Notes under the pieces: model-generated | The model's database searches: none | Seen by the model: only the letters and a program-made list of their open reading frames with translations | Told to the model about the DNA's origin: nothing | NCBI GenBank assembly: GCA_020063565.1 | Contig: JAICDB010000002.1 | Coordinates: 62,001-126,000 of the forward strand | Reading direction: 5' to 3' | From: Clostridiales bacterium | GTDB taxonomy: Bacteria; Bacillota; DSM-16504; Desulfitibacterales; JAICDB01 | Length of the DNA stretch: 64,000 nt | Position numbers and translations under genes: made by a program | In this document: piece by piece, positions 17,850 through 27,151 of the stretch | Numbering within the stretch: position 1 is the stretch's first letter | Layout: every line of letters begins with the position of its first letter

Positions 17850-18797
17850 ATGTCTTTTTCCCAGAAAACAAAAAATGAACTTGCCAGGATAATTCCAAAG
17901 GATAAGTGCTGCCAGCTGGCAGAATTGGCTGCATTAATAAGAATGGATGGCAGTATTCATATCAGTGCCGATCACCACATGTCACTGGGAATAGAAACTC
18001 AAAATGCGGCAGTTGCCCGTAAAATGTATTTTCTTGGAAAAACCCTCTTTAATTTAAAGGAAGAGGTAAGTGTACGGCGTAATAACAGGCTAAGAAAAAA
18101 TGTTATCTACTCTGTCAAAATGGTGCCTCAACCTGGAACTAAAAAAGCACTGGACAAGCTTGGGATAGACTTTACCCCGGCGGGTTATAAAATCCACTGG
18201 AATTCTGAACTGGTAAAAAAGCGTTGCTGCCAGAAGGCATATCTCAGGGGGGCTTTTTTAGGAGGGGGTTCAATAAGTAATCCAGAACAAAAAACATATC
18301 ATTTGGAAATAATAACAAGTGACAGCTTTAATGATGAGTTAATATCGGAATTAATGCGCAATTTTAACATTGAACCGAAAACTACCTGGAGAAAAAAAGC
18401 TCACGTGATTTATTTAAAGGATAGCGAAATGATTGTTGATTTTTTAAATGTTGTAGGCGCTCATTCCGCACTTCTTAATTTTGAAAATATTAGGGTCCAT
18501 AAAGATGTTAGAAATAGGGTCAACCGTATTGTAAACTGTGAAACTGCTAATCTAAATAAAACTGTAGAAGCAGGTTTGAAACAGGTGGAAACCATTCGTT
18601 ATCTTGAAAGGTCCATAGGCTTGGAAAACCTGCCTGTAGGATTGAAAGAAATAGCACGTGCTCGTCTGGAAAACCCGGAAGTAAGCTTAAAGGAACTAGG
18701 AGAAACAATGGAACCGCCTTTAAGCAAGTCAGGTGTTAATCATCGCATGAGACGCTTAAAACGTATTGCTGACAAATTAAGGGGGAAAAGTAGTTGA
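17850..18797 (+). CDS. whiA: DNA-binding protein WhiA
   Basis: 315 residues. WhiA joins an N-terminal domain related to LAGLIDADG homing endonucleases (without catalytic residues) to a C-terminal helix-turn-helix. Here the signature region YLRGAFLGGGSISNPE is at about residues 130-145, and the HTH (VSLKELGETMEPPLSKSGVNHRMRRL) is at the end. In Streptomyces it controls sporulation; in Bacillus it affects cell division. The ATG at 17850 follows GAGGGGG. Its stop overlaps the start of the next gene. Confidence 0.95.
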   Translation: MSFSQKTKNELARIIPKDKCCQLAELAALIRMDGSIHISADHHMSLGIETQNAAVARKMYFLGKTLFNLKEEVSVRRNNRLRKNVIYSVKMVPQPGTKKALDKLGIDFTPAGYKIHWNSELVKKRCCQKAYLRGAFLGGGSISNPEQKTYHLEIITSDSFNDELISELMRNFNIEPKTTWRKKAHVIYLKDSEMIVDFLNVVGAHSALLNFENIRVHKDVRNRVNRIVNCETANLNKTVEAGLKQVETIRYLERSIGLENLPVGLKEIARARLENPEVSLKELGETMEPPLSKSGVNHRMRRLKRIADKLRGKSS

Positions 18798-19330
18798 AAA
18801 AGCGGAGACTAACAAGATACCCGTTACCGGGACCTAAAAACTCATTGCAGTACTGGCCGAAAATTGTGCATCCTCTAAGGGTAATTGTAAATTTTATAGT
18901 TATTCAGTTTTGTCGCTATTCTCCTTCTCTACAACTAAAAAATATTCTGTACAGGCTTTTAGGAATTAAAGTTGGTAAAAATGTATCCAGCGGCCTGATG
19001 GCGATGTTGGACATTTTTTTTCCCCAGCTTATTTCAATAGGTGACAACACCATTCTGGGATACAACTGTACTATTCTTTGTCATGAGTTTTTAACTAATG
19101 AATACCGCCTGGGGGAGGTTATCATAGGTAAAAATGTAATGATTGGCGCTAACGCTACAATACTTCCAGGTGTAGAAATAGGTGATGATGCTGTAATTGC
19201 GGCGGGAGCCCTGGTTGACAAAAACGTCCCGCCGGGAGCATTTGCGGCGGGAGTACCCGTAAAAATCCGCCTAGACTATCGCAAGAAAAACCCTGGAGAG
19301 GAAGAGAGTAATGTTGCTGCATTTTTATAA
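18794..19330 (+). CDS. Left-handed beta-helix acyltransferase
   Basis: 178-residue hexapeptide-repeat transferase. The middle carries isoleucine-patch repeats (for example IGDNTILGYNCTILCHEF, IIGKNVMIGANATILPGV, IGDDAVIAAGALV), and the protein ends in the GVPVKI motif of acetyltransferases. The TTG start overlaps the whiA stop (TTGA), showing translational coupling. The N terminus is positively charged and may associate with membrane. Acceptor unknown. Confidence 0.85.
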   Translation: MKKRRLTRYPLPGPKNSLQYWPKIVHPLRVIVNFIVIQFCRYSPSLQLKNILYRLLGIKVGKNVSSGLMAMLDIFFPQLISIGDNTILGYNCTILCHEFLTNEYRLGEVIIGKNVMIGANATILPGVEIGDDAVIAAGALVDKNVPPGAFAAGVPVKIRLDYRKKNPGEEESNVAAFL

Positions 19331-19904
19331 AGTATTGAGGGACAGGCCTTATACAAAATCGATAATGTATTTATTGATAATTATAAATATTCTTGGCTCC
19401 ATTTATGGTTACTACTGGTATAAAAACCAGCTGGCTGCTACCCAGTTCAAATACTGGATTTTTGTTCCCGACAGCCCTTTTTCAACAACTTTATTTGCAA
19501 TTTCTCTGATAATAATTGCATTAATTAATATTGAATCATGGTTGCATGGTATAGCCTATTTAGGAGTAATTAAATACGGTATCTGGGCAGTTATATTGAT
19601 AACTCATTTTTGGCTATTTTCAGGGGATGTGCGTATTACCGAAGCTATGCTATTGTTTTCTCACCTGGGGATGGCTCTCGAGGGTTTCGTCTATTTTCGA
19701 CATTTTAAAGTTACAAAACCAAGGATTATAGCAATTGTTATCTGGTTTATTATTTGGGATTATGTTGATTATGTCTTGGATTTGCATCCATACCTCTATG
19801 ATAACGGGCAATGGTTTTTGGCATTAATTTCTGCAGTAATTTTAAGCACAGTTCTGGCTGCCTGGGCTCTGGTAAAATATAGATTTAATAAGAAGTATTT
19901 GTAA
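19311..19904 (+). CDS. DUF1405 (YpjA-like) membrane protein
   Basis: 197 residues with six to seven predicted transmembrane helices. It resembles Bacillus YpjA of the DUF1405 family, including NILGSIYGYYWYKNQLAAT, the VPDSP segment and LGVIKYGIWAV. The function of the family is not established. The start overlaps the preceding acyltransferase by 20 bases, with GGAGAGG upstream, so the pair is probably co-translated. Confidence 0.87.
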   Translation: MLLHFYKVLRDRPYTKSIMYLLIIINILGSIYGYYWYKNQLAATQFKYWIFVPDSPFSTTLFAISLIIIALINIESWLHGIAYLGVIKYGIWAVILITHFWLFSGDVRITEAMLLFSHLGMALEGFVYFRHFKVTKPRIIAIVIWFIIWDYVDYVLDLHPYLYDNGQWFLALISAVILSTVLAAWALVKYRFNKKYL

Positions 19905-20041
19905 AAAAAGTTATTTTCCTGAAATTCTAAAAATTTTACAAAAATAATATTTACCAGACCTCAAAGGCAGGAAAAAATACTATCTTTACAGAATAGTAAT
20001 AAAACAAAGGTTTAGGTGTAATTTTGTTGGGAGTGGGTTCT

Positions 20042-21439
20042 ATGAGAATGGGTTTTGAGCTTAACCTAGAACAGACTCAGAAATTGGTTATGACTCCGGA
20101 ACTGCAGCAGGCAATTGCCATACTGCAGCTATCAACCCAGGAACTTACAGAATATATTGAAGAGCAACTTGTAGAGAATCCTGTTTTAGAATTGAAGGAA
20201 GATTCACAAGAAGAAGCTCATGGAGATCATTCAGAAGATTCCGGAGAGAAGGAAGAATTTGATATTGACTGGCAGGAGTATTTTCAAGACGAAAGTGATC
20301 TAGGTTATATAAAAGCCCCGAGGGAAAGAAAAGAAGAAGTAGTTTATGAGAACTTCTTAAGTGAAGCGCCTACTCTCCAGGAACATTTATTACTGCAATT
20401 TCATTTGATTGTAAAGTCAGAATTGCAGAAAAAAATCGGAGAATTCATTATTGGAAATCTTGATGAAAATGGTTACCTTTGTACCACTGTTGAAGAAATT
20501 GCTCATCATTTTTGCGTAGATCTGCACCAGGTAGAAGACGTATTACAAATTATACAATCATTGGACCCTATAGGTGTAGGGGCTCGAAGTTTACAGGAAT
20601 GTCTTCTTCTTCAGGTTAAGGGCAGAGGTCTGGAGAACGAATATTTAGAGTGTCTTATTAAGCATTACTTGCATGACTTGGGTGACGGTAAACTAAATAA
20701 AGTGGCCAAGGAAGTTGGTTTGAGTGTCAAAGAAGTACAGGAATTAATGGATATTATTAAAACACTTGATCCTAAACCGGGTAGATGGTTCGCTTCCGGA
20801 GACAGTGTGCGGTATATAGTACCTGATGTGGTTGTGGAAAAGGTTGATAATGAATATGTGGTTTTGGTAAATGATGTATCTACACCCAGGTTAGGTATTA
20901 ACCCGTTGTATCGTACATTAATGAAGGAAAGTTCAAAGTGTGATTCAAATACTAGGAGATTTATTGAAGGGAAACTCAATGCTGCTAGTTGGATTATAAA
21001 AAGTATTGAACAGCGCAGAATGACACTCTACAAGGTAGTAAATTGTATTGTGCGTTTCCAGAGGGACTTTTTCGATAATGGAGTAAAGAATTTAAAGCCT
21101 TTAAACTTAAAACAGATAGCTCAAGAATTGGACCTTCATGAGTCTACCGTTAGCCGTGCTATTTCAAATAAATTTATTCAAACTCCTCAGGGAGTCTACC
21201 CGCTCAAATTTTTCTTTGCCAGCGGAGTTGGAAATTTAAGTGGTTCTTCCATCAGTTCCCATAGTATAAAAAAGCTTCTTCAAGAATATATAAATGAGGA
21301 GAACCCTAAAAAACCCTATACTGACCAGCAGCTTACCAATATGCTAAAAGCACAGGGAATAAAGATTTCCAGACGTACGGTTGCTAAATATCGTGATGAA
21401 CTTGGTATTCCTTCAACTAGTAAAAGAAAGCGTTATTAA
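20042..21439 (+). CDS. rpoN: RNA polymerase sigma-54 factor (RpoN)
   Basis: 465 residues. The N-terminal Gln-rich activator-interaction region begins with the LNLEQTQKLVMTPELQQAIAILQ pattern, followed by an acidic linker, a core-binding domain, the HTH that reads the -12 element (LDLHESTVSRAISNKF, about residues 365-381) and the C-terminal RpoN box (SRRTVAKYRDELGIPS) that reads -24. ATG 20042 follows GGGAGTGG; a TTG at 20024 is possible. Two -24/-12 promoters and two cognate activators occur in the window. Its own promoter was not identified. Confidence 0.97.
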   Translation: MRMGFELNLEQTQKLVMTPELQQAIAILQLSTQELTEYIEEQLVENPVLELKEDSQEEAHGDHSEDSGEKEEFDIDWQEYFQDESDLGYIKAPRERKEEVVYENFLSEAPTLQEHLLLQFHLIVKSELQKKIGEFIIGNLDENGYLCTTVEEIAHHFCVDLHQVEDVLQIIQSLDPIGVGARSLQECLLLQVKGRGLENEYLECLIKHYLHDLGDGKLNKVAKEVGLSVKEVQELMDIIKTLDPKPGRWFASGDSVRYIVPDVVVEKVDNEYVVLVNDVSTPRLGINPLYRTLMKESSKCDSNTRRFIEGKLNAASWIIKSIEQRRMTLYKVVNCIVRFQRDFFDNGVKNLKPLNLKQIAQELDLHESTVSRAISNKFIQTPQGVYPLKFFFASGVGNLSGSSISSHSIKKLLQEYINEENPKKPYTDQQLTNMLKAQGIKISRRTVAKYRDELGIPSTSKRKRY

Positions 21440-21441
21440 AT

Positions 21442-21469
21442 TTACGAATTATAATTTTAATGGTATTAT
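21442..21469 (+). promoter_or_regulatory. Putative promoter of the SCIFF gene
   Basis: TTACGA, a 16-base spacer and TATTAT. It lies 39 bases before the SCIFF start, between rpoN and this gene. The boxes are imperfect. Confidence 0.4.
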
Positions 21470-21507
21470 ATTCTTGTTATTGATCACTGTTTTGGGAGGT
21501 TTTATAA

Positions 21508-21654
21508 ATGGCAAAAGAAAAACATATCAAGGTTATAGTTAAGCCTGAACTACAAAAAACCTGGGAAAGCGGAGGCTGCGGCAAATGCCAGGTATCCTGC
21601 CAGTCAGCATGTAAAACATCATGCACGGTAGGTAACCAGGTTTGTGAAAAGTAA
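21508..21654 (+). CDS. scfA: SCIFF peptide (six cysteines in forty-five residues)
   Basis: 48-residue precursor of a ribosomally made, post-translationally modified peptide found widely in Clostridia. The C-terminal half has the family pattern GGCGKCQVSCQSACKTSC followed by TVGNQVC; all six cysteines are present. In the family a radical SAM maturase (SCIFF maturase) installs thioether links. The gene usually sits next to that maturase gene; here it is followed by a terminator and an aminotransferase. GGGAGG at 21494 supports the start. Confidence 0.95.
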   Translation: MAKEKHIKVIVKPELQKTWESGGCGKCQVSCQSACKTSCTVGNQVCEK

Positions 21655-21660
21655 TCATGC

Positions 21661-21690
21661 AAAAAAGCCCCTAGATTTAGGGGTTTTTTT
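21661..21690 (+). terminator. Terminator after SCIFF
   Basis: AAAAAAGCCCCTA and TAGGGGTTTTTTT form a strong stem with a GATT loop and a T run, 6 bases after the stop. Confidence 0.9.
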
Positions 21691-21764
21691 GTACTATTAA
21701 AAAAAGGATATTAGTCCTAATATGGCAAATACTACATAAAAACGCTTTAGGAGGGATTTGTAAA

Positions 21765-22961
21765 ATGAAATTGGCCGAGCGGGTACAGCACATATCTCCT
21801 TCGCAAACCCAGGAACTGATAGGAAAAGCGAAGGAGATGAAAAAGGCAGGTATAGAAGTAATTGAGTTTCAAGCCGGGGAACCGGATTTTAACACTCCTG
21901 AAAACATTAAGGAAGCTGGTATTGCAGCCATTAATGAAAATTTCACGAGATACACCGCCGCTCCCGGAACTATCGAACTACGGGAAGCTATTTGCGAAAA
22001 ATTGAAGAAAGAAAATAACCTGGATTATTCCCCTGAGCAAATAGTAGTGTCTAATGGTGGTAAGCACAGTCTCTATAATGTCTTTATGGTCTTAGTTGAC
22101 CCGGGTGATGAGGTTATTGTTCCAGCTCCTTACTGGGTAAGTTATCCCGAAATGGTTAAGCTGGCAGGTGGTAAACCTGTAGTAGTACAAGCCGATTCTT
22201 CTACCGATTTTAAAATTACTCCCGAGCAATTTGAAGAGGCCATTACAGATAAGACTAAAATATTAATTTTAAATAGTCCCAGCAACCCGACAGGTGCAGT
22301 GTATACTAAAGATGAACTGCAAGCTATTGCAGAAGTGGCAGTAAAACATAATATCTATGTAATTTCTGATGAAATATATGAAAAGCTGGTATATGACGAG
22401 TTAGAATTTGTCAGTACAGCTTCTCTGGGAGAAGATATCAAAAAACTGACCATCACAATAAATGGTGTCTCAAAGGCTTATGCAATGACCGGCTGGAGAA
22501 TCGGTTATGCTGCAGCAGAAAAAGAAATAGCCAAGGCAATGGCTAAAGTGCAGGGGCAAGCTACATCCGGCCCAAGCTCCATCTCACAAAAAGCAAGCCT
22601 CGAAGCTATTTCAGGAAATCAGGAAGAAGTAGAAAAGATGAGAAAAGAATTTGATAAACGCAGAAAATTTATTGTTGAAAAGCTCAATTCAATTCCGGGT
22701 GTTTCCTGTAGTATGCCAAAGGGTGCGTTTTATGCTTTCCCTGACATTAGTCAGCTTTTTGGAAAAACAATTGCCGGAGTTGAAGTAAATGACAGTAAAA
22801 CCTTTGCAGATTTACTGCTGGAAAAATGTCATGTAGTGGCTGTTCACGGTTCAGCCTTTGGTTCGGAAGGTAACTTGCGATTCTCATATGCAACTTCAAT
22901 GGAAAATATTGAAGAAGGATTAAATCGAATGGAAAAATTAATTAAGGGCGAAATAAAGTGA
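21765..22961 (+). CDS. aspC: Aspartate aminotransferase, class I (Ib type)
   Basis: 398-residue PLP enzyme that interconverts aspartate and 2-oxoglutarate with oxaloacetate and glutamate. The fold-type I signatures are visible: GEPDFNTPENI near the start, NSPSNPTGAVY, SDEIYEKL, and the PLP lysine motif SKAYAMTGWRIGY (Lys near residue 235), then the substrate-binding Arg (LRFSYATS). GGAGGGA at 21751 precedes the start. It is a monocistronic unit between two terminators. Confidence 0.94.
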   Translation: MKLAERVQHISPSQTQELIGKAKEMKKAGIEVIEFQAGEPDFNTPENIKEAGIAAINENFTRYTAAPGTIELREAICEKLKKENNLDYSPEQIVVSNGGKHSLYNVFMVLVDPGDEVIVPAPYWVSYPEMVKLAGGKPVVVQADSSTDFKITPEQFEEAITDKTKILILNSPSNPTGAVYTKDELQAIAEVAVKHNIYVISDEIYEKLVYDELEFVSTASLGEDIKKLTITINGVSKAYAMTGWRIGYAAAEKEIAKAMAKVQGQATSGPSSISQKASLEAISGNQEEVEKMRKEFDKRRKFIVEKLNSIPGVSCSMPKGAFYAFPDISQLFGKTIAGVEVNDSKTFADLLLEKCHVVAVHGSAFGSEGNLRFSYATSMENIEEGLNRMEKLIKGEIK

Positions 22962-22972
22962 TTTTTTTGATA

Positions 22973-23000
22973 CCACCGGAAATTTCCGGTGGCTTTTTTA
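22973..23000 (+). terminator. Terminator after the aminotransferase
   Basis: CCACCGGAAA and TTTCCGGTGG form a perfect stem followed by C and seven T. Confidence 0.92.
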
Positions 23001-23034
23001 TATTTTGCCATATTTAAAATCTTGTGAAAATTTA

Positions 23035-23079
23035 TTGACATGATCAAAGTGATCGTATATAATCATAAATAATCATAGA
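23035..23079 (+). promoter_or_regulatory. Promoter and operator-like repeats of the fructose operon
   Basis: TTGACA (23035-23040), 17-base spacer, TATAAT (23058-23063): a near-perfect sigma-A promoter. Direct repeats TGATC (spacer) and ATAATCATA twice (23059 and 23070) overlap the -10 and start region and are candidate DeoR operators (inference). Confidence 0.8.
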
Positions 23080-23123
23080 AATAACTAAAAGAACATAATG
23101 TCTTCTGGAAAAGGAGCCTTGCT

Positions 23124-23888
23124 ATGTTTGCGGAAGAGCGGAGAAAACAGATTCTAAAGATGTTGGAAAAAAAGAACCGTATTGAAGTCAGTGACTTAAG
23201 TGCAGCATTTAATGTATCCGAGGTAACGGTAAGGCGTGACTTAAAAGAACTTGAGAAACAGGGTCTTATTCTCAGGACACATGGAGGTGCTATCCAGGCC
23301 GGCAGCAGGAGATTTGAACCATCCTTTGAAGAAAAAGCCGATAGATACCTACAAGAAAAGGAAAAAATCGGTTTTAGGGCCAGTCAATTTATTAATGATG
23401 GGGAGACAGTTTTAATTGATACAGGGACCACTACTGCTCATATTATTACCCATCTCAAGGATAAAAATAATTTAACTTTAGTGACCAATGGATTAAATAT
23501 TATGGATAAGGTTAAGCTATTAGATACAAGTTTTGAAGTTGTCCTGGTAGGGGGGGTATTTAAACCTAAAACCCAGGCTTTTGTTGGACCGCTAACTGAA
23601 AATGTCCTAAAAGATATCAGAGTAGATAAAGCTTTTATTGCTACTAACGGCTTTACACTTCAAGACGGTGCAACTACTCCGGATTTAATTGAGGCAAGAA
23701 TTAAAAAAACTATGATTGAAATTGCTCAGGAAGTATATTTGATTTTTGACCATTCAAAATTTGATAAGGTTACTTTTAGCAAATTTGCCGATTTAGAAGA
23801 TATTGATTATATAATTACCGACCGGATAACAGAGGACCTCAGGCAAAAACTATCCGAATCAGGGATAGAGGTGATTATTGCAGATTAA
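23124..23888 (+). CDS. fruR: DeoR-family repressor (fructose operon regulator FruR-like)
   Basis: 254 residues. N-terminal DeoR helix-turn-helix (VSDLSAAFNVSEVTVRRDLKELE) followed by THGGA, then the sugar-phosphate sensing domain with DTGTTT and VTNGLN, and EARIKKTM near the end. It is the first gene of the fructose operon and follows a strong promoter, so it probably represses fruK and the PTS genes and responds to fructose-1-phosphate, as in other FruR-type DeoR regulators. It shares much of its HTH with the second DeoR regulator at 29163. Confidence 0.92.
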   Translation: MFAEERRKQILKMLEKKNRIEVSDLSAAFNVSEVTVRRDLKELEKQGLILRTHGGAIQAGSRRFEPSFEEKADRYLQEKEKIGFRASQFINDGETVLIDTGTTTAHIITHLKDKNNLTLVTNGLNIMDKVKLLDTSFEVVLVGGVFKPKTQAFVGPLTENVLKDIRVDKAFIATNGFTLQDGATTPDLIEARIKKTMIEIAQEVYLIFDHSKFDKVTFSKFADLEDIDYIITDRITEDLRQKLSESGIEVIIAD

Positions 23889-23907
23889 GTGTGGGAGTGG
23901 GGAGATT

Positions 23908-24843
23908 ATGATAATTACAGTAACATTAAACCCGGCAATAGATAAAATTATCAAAATTGACAGCTTTAAACTTGGCGGACTGAATCGAGTCCGGGACGTA
24001 GTAAATTCAGTCGGAGGTAAGGGAATTAATGTGGCCCGGGTAATTCACCGGCTGGGTGATCCGACTATGGCGATGGGTTTTCTTGGTGGGGATACCGGAA
24101 AGGAAATAGATAACTTTTTAGAAAGAAATTGTGTGCAACGAGATTTTACCTGGACGGAATACCCTACCAGGCAAAATATAAAGATCATTGAAAGTGAAAC
24201 AGGTCGTGAGACCGAAATAAACGAACCCGGACAGGTATCAGTCCAGGATTTAGAAGAATTAAAAAAATCCCTTAAGGTACAGTTAGCACAAGCTAGGTTG
24301 CTGGTATTAGCCGGTAGCATCCCGCAGGGACTGCCCAAAAATACCTACAATCAGCTCCTAGAACTAGCTGACCAATATGGAGTAAAGACTATTTTAGATA
24401 CTGCAGGTGACTCCTTATCGTTAGGGTTAAAGGACAAGCCCTTTGTAATTAAGCCTAATCTCCATGAGGCAGAAGCGCTCATAGGCAGAAAACTCAATAG
24501 CGATACAGATTTTTATGAAGCTGCAGAATATTTCCTGGCTAAAGGCGTTGAGATAGTTGCTATCTCTTTGGGCAGCAAGGGAGCAATCTTTGCTGATAAA
24601 AATGAATGTTTTCAAGTGATAACCCCTAAGGTAGATATAACGAGCACTACGGTAGGAGCAGGGGATTCAATGGTCGCCGGTCTGGCTGTGAAATTGTTAA
24701 GGGGTAGTTCACTAGCTGAATTGGCATGTTTTGCAACTGCTGTAGCTACTTCTTATGTGAAAACGGGTAAAATAAGCACATTGAAGAGGAAGTTAATTAC
24801 AGAGATGGAAGCTGAGCTGAAAATCAAACCAATTATAAAATAG
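23908..24843 (+). CDS. fruK: 1-phosphofructokinase
   Basis: 311-residue PfkB-family kinase converting fructose-1-phosphate to fructose-1,6-bisphosphate. The PfkB signatures are present: TLNPAIDKI at the start, VGGKGINVARV, and the ATP and anion-hole motif TTVGAGDSMVAGLAV near residue 250. The start at 23908 follows GTGGGGAG; a longer frame from 23878 overlaps fruR. It is co-directional with fruR and the PTS genes with gaps of 20 and 10 bases. Confidence 0.94.
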   Translation: MIITVTLNPAIDKIIKIDSFKLGGLNRVRDVVNSVGGKGINVARVIHRLGDPTMAMGFLGGDTGKEIDNFLERNCVQRDFTWTEYPTRQNIKIIESETGRETEINEPGQVSVQDLEELKKSLKVQLAQARLLVLAGSIPQGLPKNTYNQLLELADQYGVKTILDTAGDSLSLGLKDKPFVIKPNLHEAEALIGRKLNSDTDFYEAAEYFLAKGVEIVAISLGSKGAIFADKNECFQVITPKVDITSTTVGAGDSMVAGLAVKLLRGSSLAELACFATAVATSYVKTGKISTLKRKLITEMEAELKIKPIIK

Positions 24844-24853
24844 GAGGATTAAT

Positions 24854-25309
24854 ATGGAATTAAAGGATTTTATTAAACCTGAATTTATAAAAATGGAGTT
24901 AGCCAGTCAAGATAAAAAAGGAGTAATTGAAGAGTTGGTGCAGGTGTTAGAGGATAATAATGTTATCTTTGATAGGGAGATTGTTCTTAATGGGGTAATG
25001 GAAAGGGAGAAGAAAGGAACTACAGGAGTCGGTAACGGGGTTGCTATACCCCATGTAAAAAGTAATGCTGTCAAAAAACCGGCAATTGTTTTTGGTAAAT
25101 CCAGGAAAGGAATTGAGTATGAGTCCCTGGATGGCAAACCAGCTTATTTATTTTTCTTAATTGCGGTACCTGAAGAATCAGATAACCAGCATATAAAACT
25201 TCTTTCTACCTTATCAAGAATGCTTGTACATGAAGATTTCAGGGAGGCATTATCCAAAGCGGATACCCCAGCAGCAATCAGGGAGGTGGTTAGGCGGTAT
25301 AAGAAATAG
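24854..25309 (+). CDS. Fructose PTS component IIA
   Basis: 151 residues forming the PTS IIA domain of the fructose type. The phosphorylation site is in NGVAIPHVKS, with the active His near residue 63. The protein is separate from the IIBC polypeptide, whereas many organisms fuse them. It accepts phosphate from HPr and passes it to IIB. AGGAGG lies before the ATG, one base after the fruK stop. Confidence 0.93.
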   Translation: MELKDFIKPEFIKMELASQDKKGVIEELVQVLEDNNVIFDREIVLNGVMEREKKGTTGVGNGVAIPHVKSNAVKKPAIVFGKSRKGIEYESLDGKPAYLFFLIAVPEESDNQHIKLLSTLSRMLVHEDFREALSKADTPAAIREVVRRYKK

Positions 25310-25380
25310 TCAATTAAACATTTAATAGCATTTATTGGATATCTAAAATGAAGGAAAAATCACTTAGGGAGGGGACAATA

Positions 25381-26769
25381 GTGAAAAAGTTAGTGGCAAC
25401 TACTTCTTGCCCGACAGGTATTGCTCATACCTATATGGCTGCTGAATCCTTAGAACAGGCGGCAAAAGAGTTAGGTGTAGAGATTAAGGTGGAGACTTGC
25501 GGGTCTGTTGGTGTGGAAAATGAGTTAACGGAAAAAGATATTGTTGAGGCAGATGCAGTTATCGTAGCCGCAGATACAAATGTTGATACAAATCGCTTTC
25601 AAGGTAAATATGTTGTAACTGCTGCTACCTCGCAAGCTATTGATGATGCTAAAGGGCTGATAAAAAAGGCTCTTCAGGGAGCAGAAGAGGGAAAAACAAC
25701 TGAAGTGAAAGGTGATATTTATTCACAGGTAAGTGATATAAAAAGCGCTCGTAAATCTGAGCGGAGAGGTCCATATAAGCATTTGATGACAGGTGTATCT
25801 CATATGATTCCCTTTGTTGTGGTCGGTGGTTTGGCTATTGCTATTTCATTTATTTTCGGGATTAAGGCCTTTGAAGAGGAAGGCACCCTGGCTGCAGCAT
25901 TAATGCAAATAGGTGGCGGTTCTGCTTTTGCGTTAATGGTACCTGTTTTAGCGGGCTATATCGCTTACTCAATTGCTGATCGGCCCGGCCTGGCTCCCGG
26001 TATGATCGGTGGTATTCTAGCTAACCAGATCGGTGCCGGCTTTTTAGGTGGTATTGTTGCAGGTTTCCTTGCCGGTTATTTTACACAATGGTTAAAAAAT
26101 ACTATTAAATTACCAAAGAGCTTTCAGGGTTTAATGCCGGTTCTGATTCTTCCGTTTATTTCCAGTTTGGTAGTTGGCCTTCTGATGATCTATGTCATAG
26201 GTCAACCGGTCCAGGCTGTTATGGAAGGATTAAAAAGCTGGTTGCAAAGTATGGGTGATGTTAATGCTGTTCTATTGGGCATAATACTGGGAGCTATGAT
26301 GGCTTTTGATATGGGTGGTCCTGTCAATAAAGCAGCCTATACCTTTGGAGTAGGTTTATTGGGATCAAATATTTATGAACCGATGGCCGCAGTCATGGCA
26401 GCCGGTATGACTCCGCCACTTGGTCTTGCTCTGGCGACAGTACTCTTTTCCAATAGATTCAATAAGCAAGAAAGGGAAGCAGGAAAGGCGGCCTGGATAT
26501 TGGGTATATCCTTTATCACGGAAGGAGCAATTCCCTTTGCGGCGGCCGATCCTTTCAGAGTGATTCCTGCAATTATGTCCGGCTCTGCAGTAACAGGAGC
26601 CCTGTCTATGCTTTTTGGAGCAAGTTTAAAGGCGCCCCATGGCGGTATCTTTGTACTTCCAATTCCTAATGTCGTGGGCAATCTTGGAATGTATGTAGTT
26701 GCTATTTTGGCCGGTATGATTATTACGGCGGTAATGCTAAGAATATTGAAACCAAAGGTGGAACAATAA
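25381..26769 (+). CDS. Fructose PTS components IIB-IIC
   Basis: 462 residues. The N-terminal 100 are IIB, with the active cysteine in [16 protein letters not shown] (Cys at about 9); the remaining part is the membrane-bound IIC, with about nine transmembrane helices and [17 protein letters not shown] plus [13 protein letters not shown] landmarks. It imports fructose with phosphorylation at C1. The GTG at 25381 follows GGGAGGGG; an ATG at 25348 is also open but lacks such a site and would precede the IIB start. Confidence 0.94.
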   Translation: MKKLVATTSCPTGIAHTYMAAESLEQAAKELGVEIKVETCGSVGVENELTEKDIVEADAVIVAADTNVDTNRFQGKYVVTAATSQAIDDAKGLIKKALQGAEEGKTTEVKGDIYSQVSDIKSARKSERRGPYKHLMTGVSHMIPFVVVGGLAIAISFIFGIKAFEEEGTLAAALMQIGGGSAFALMVPVLAGYIAYSIADRPGLAPGMIGGILANQIGAGFLGGIVAGFLAGYFTQWLKNTIKLPKSFQGLMPVLILPFISSLVVGLLMIYVIGQPVQAVMEGLKSWLQSMGDVNAVLLGIILGAMMAFDMGGPVNKAAYTFGVGLLGSNIYEPMAAVMAAGMTPPLGLALATVLFSNRFNKQEREAGKAAWILGISFITEGAIPFAAADPFRVIPAIMSGSAVTGALSMLFGASLKAPHGGIFVLPIPNVVGNLGMYVVAILAGMIITAVMLRILKPKVEQ

Positions 26770-26881
26770 ATAAAAATGAGTAAGCCTTTTAAAGCTGTAA
26801 AATTTCTGAAAAATATAGCTGTAAGATAATTATTACATCAATACAAATAAAACATTATTACAAATAAAGGGTTGATGAAAA

Positions 26882-27148
26882 ATGATGCAGGCTACAGTAA
26901 AAATTACAAACAAATCAGGCTTACATGCCCGCCCTGCCAACTTGCTGGTGCAGGAGGCCAATAAATTTAAGTCAGAAATAACCCTGGCTTACGATGGGCA
27001 AGAAGTTAATGCCAAAAGCATTCTGGGTGTTATGTCCCTGGGGGCAGTCCAGGGCAGTGAGTTGACTGTTAAAGCAGTTGGTGAAGATGAAGATAAAGCA
27101 ATTAATGATTTAAAAGAGTTTTTTACTTCCGGCCTGGGGGAGGAGTAG
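26882..27148 (+). CDS. ptsH: Phosphocarrier protein HPr
   Basis: 88 residues, normal for HPr. His15 (SGLHARPA) is the site phosphorylated by enzyme I, and Ser46 (KSILGVMSL) the site used by HPr kinase in Gram-positive catabolite control. The start at 26882 gives standard numbering. Repeats ATTATTACA lie upstream. The gene is 3 bases from ptsI. Confidence 0.97.
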   Translation: MMQATVKITNKSGLHARPANLLVQEANKFKSEITLAYDGQEVNAKSILGVMSLGAVQGSELTVKAVGEDEDKAINDLKEFFTSGLGEE

Positions 27149-27151
27149 AAG

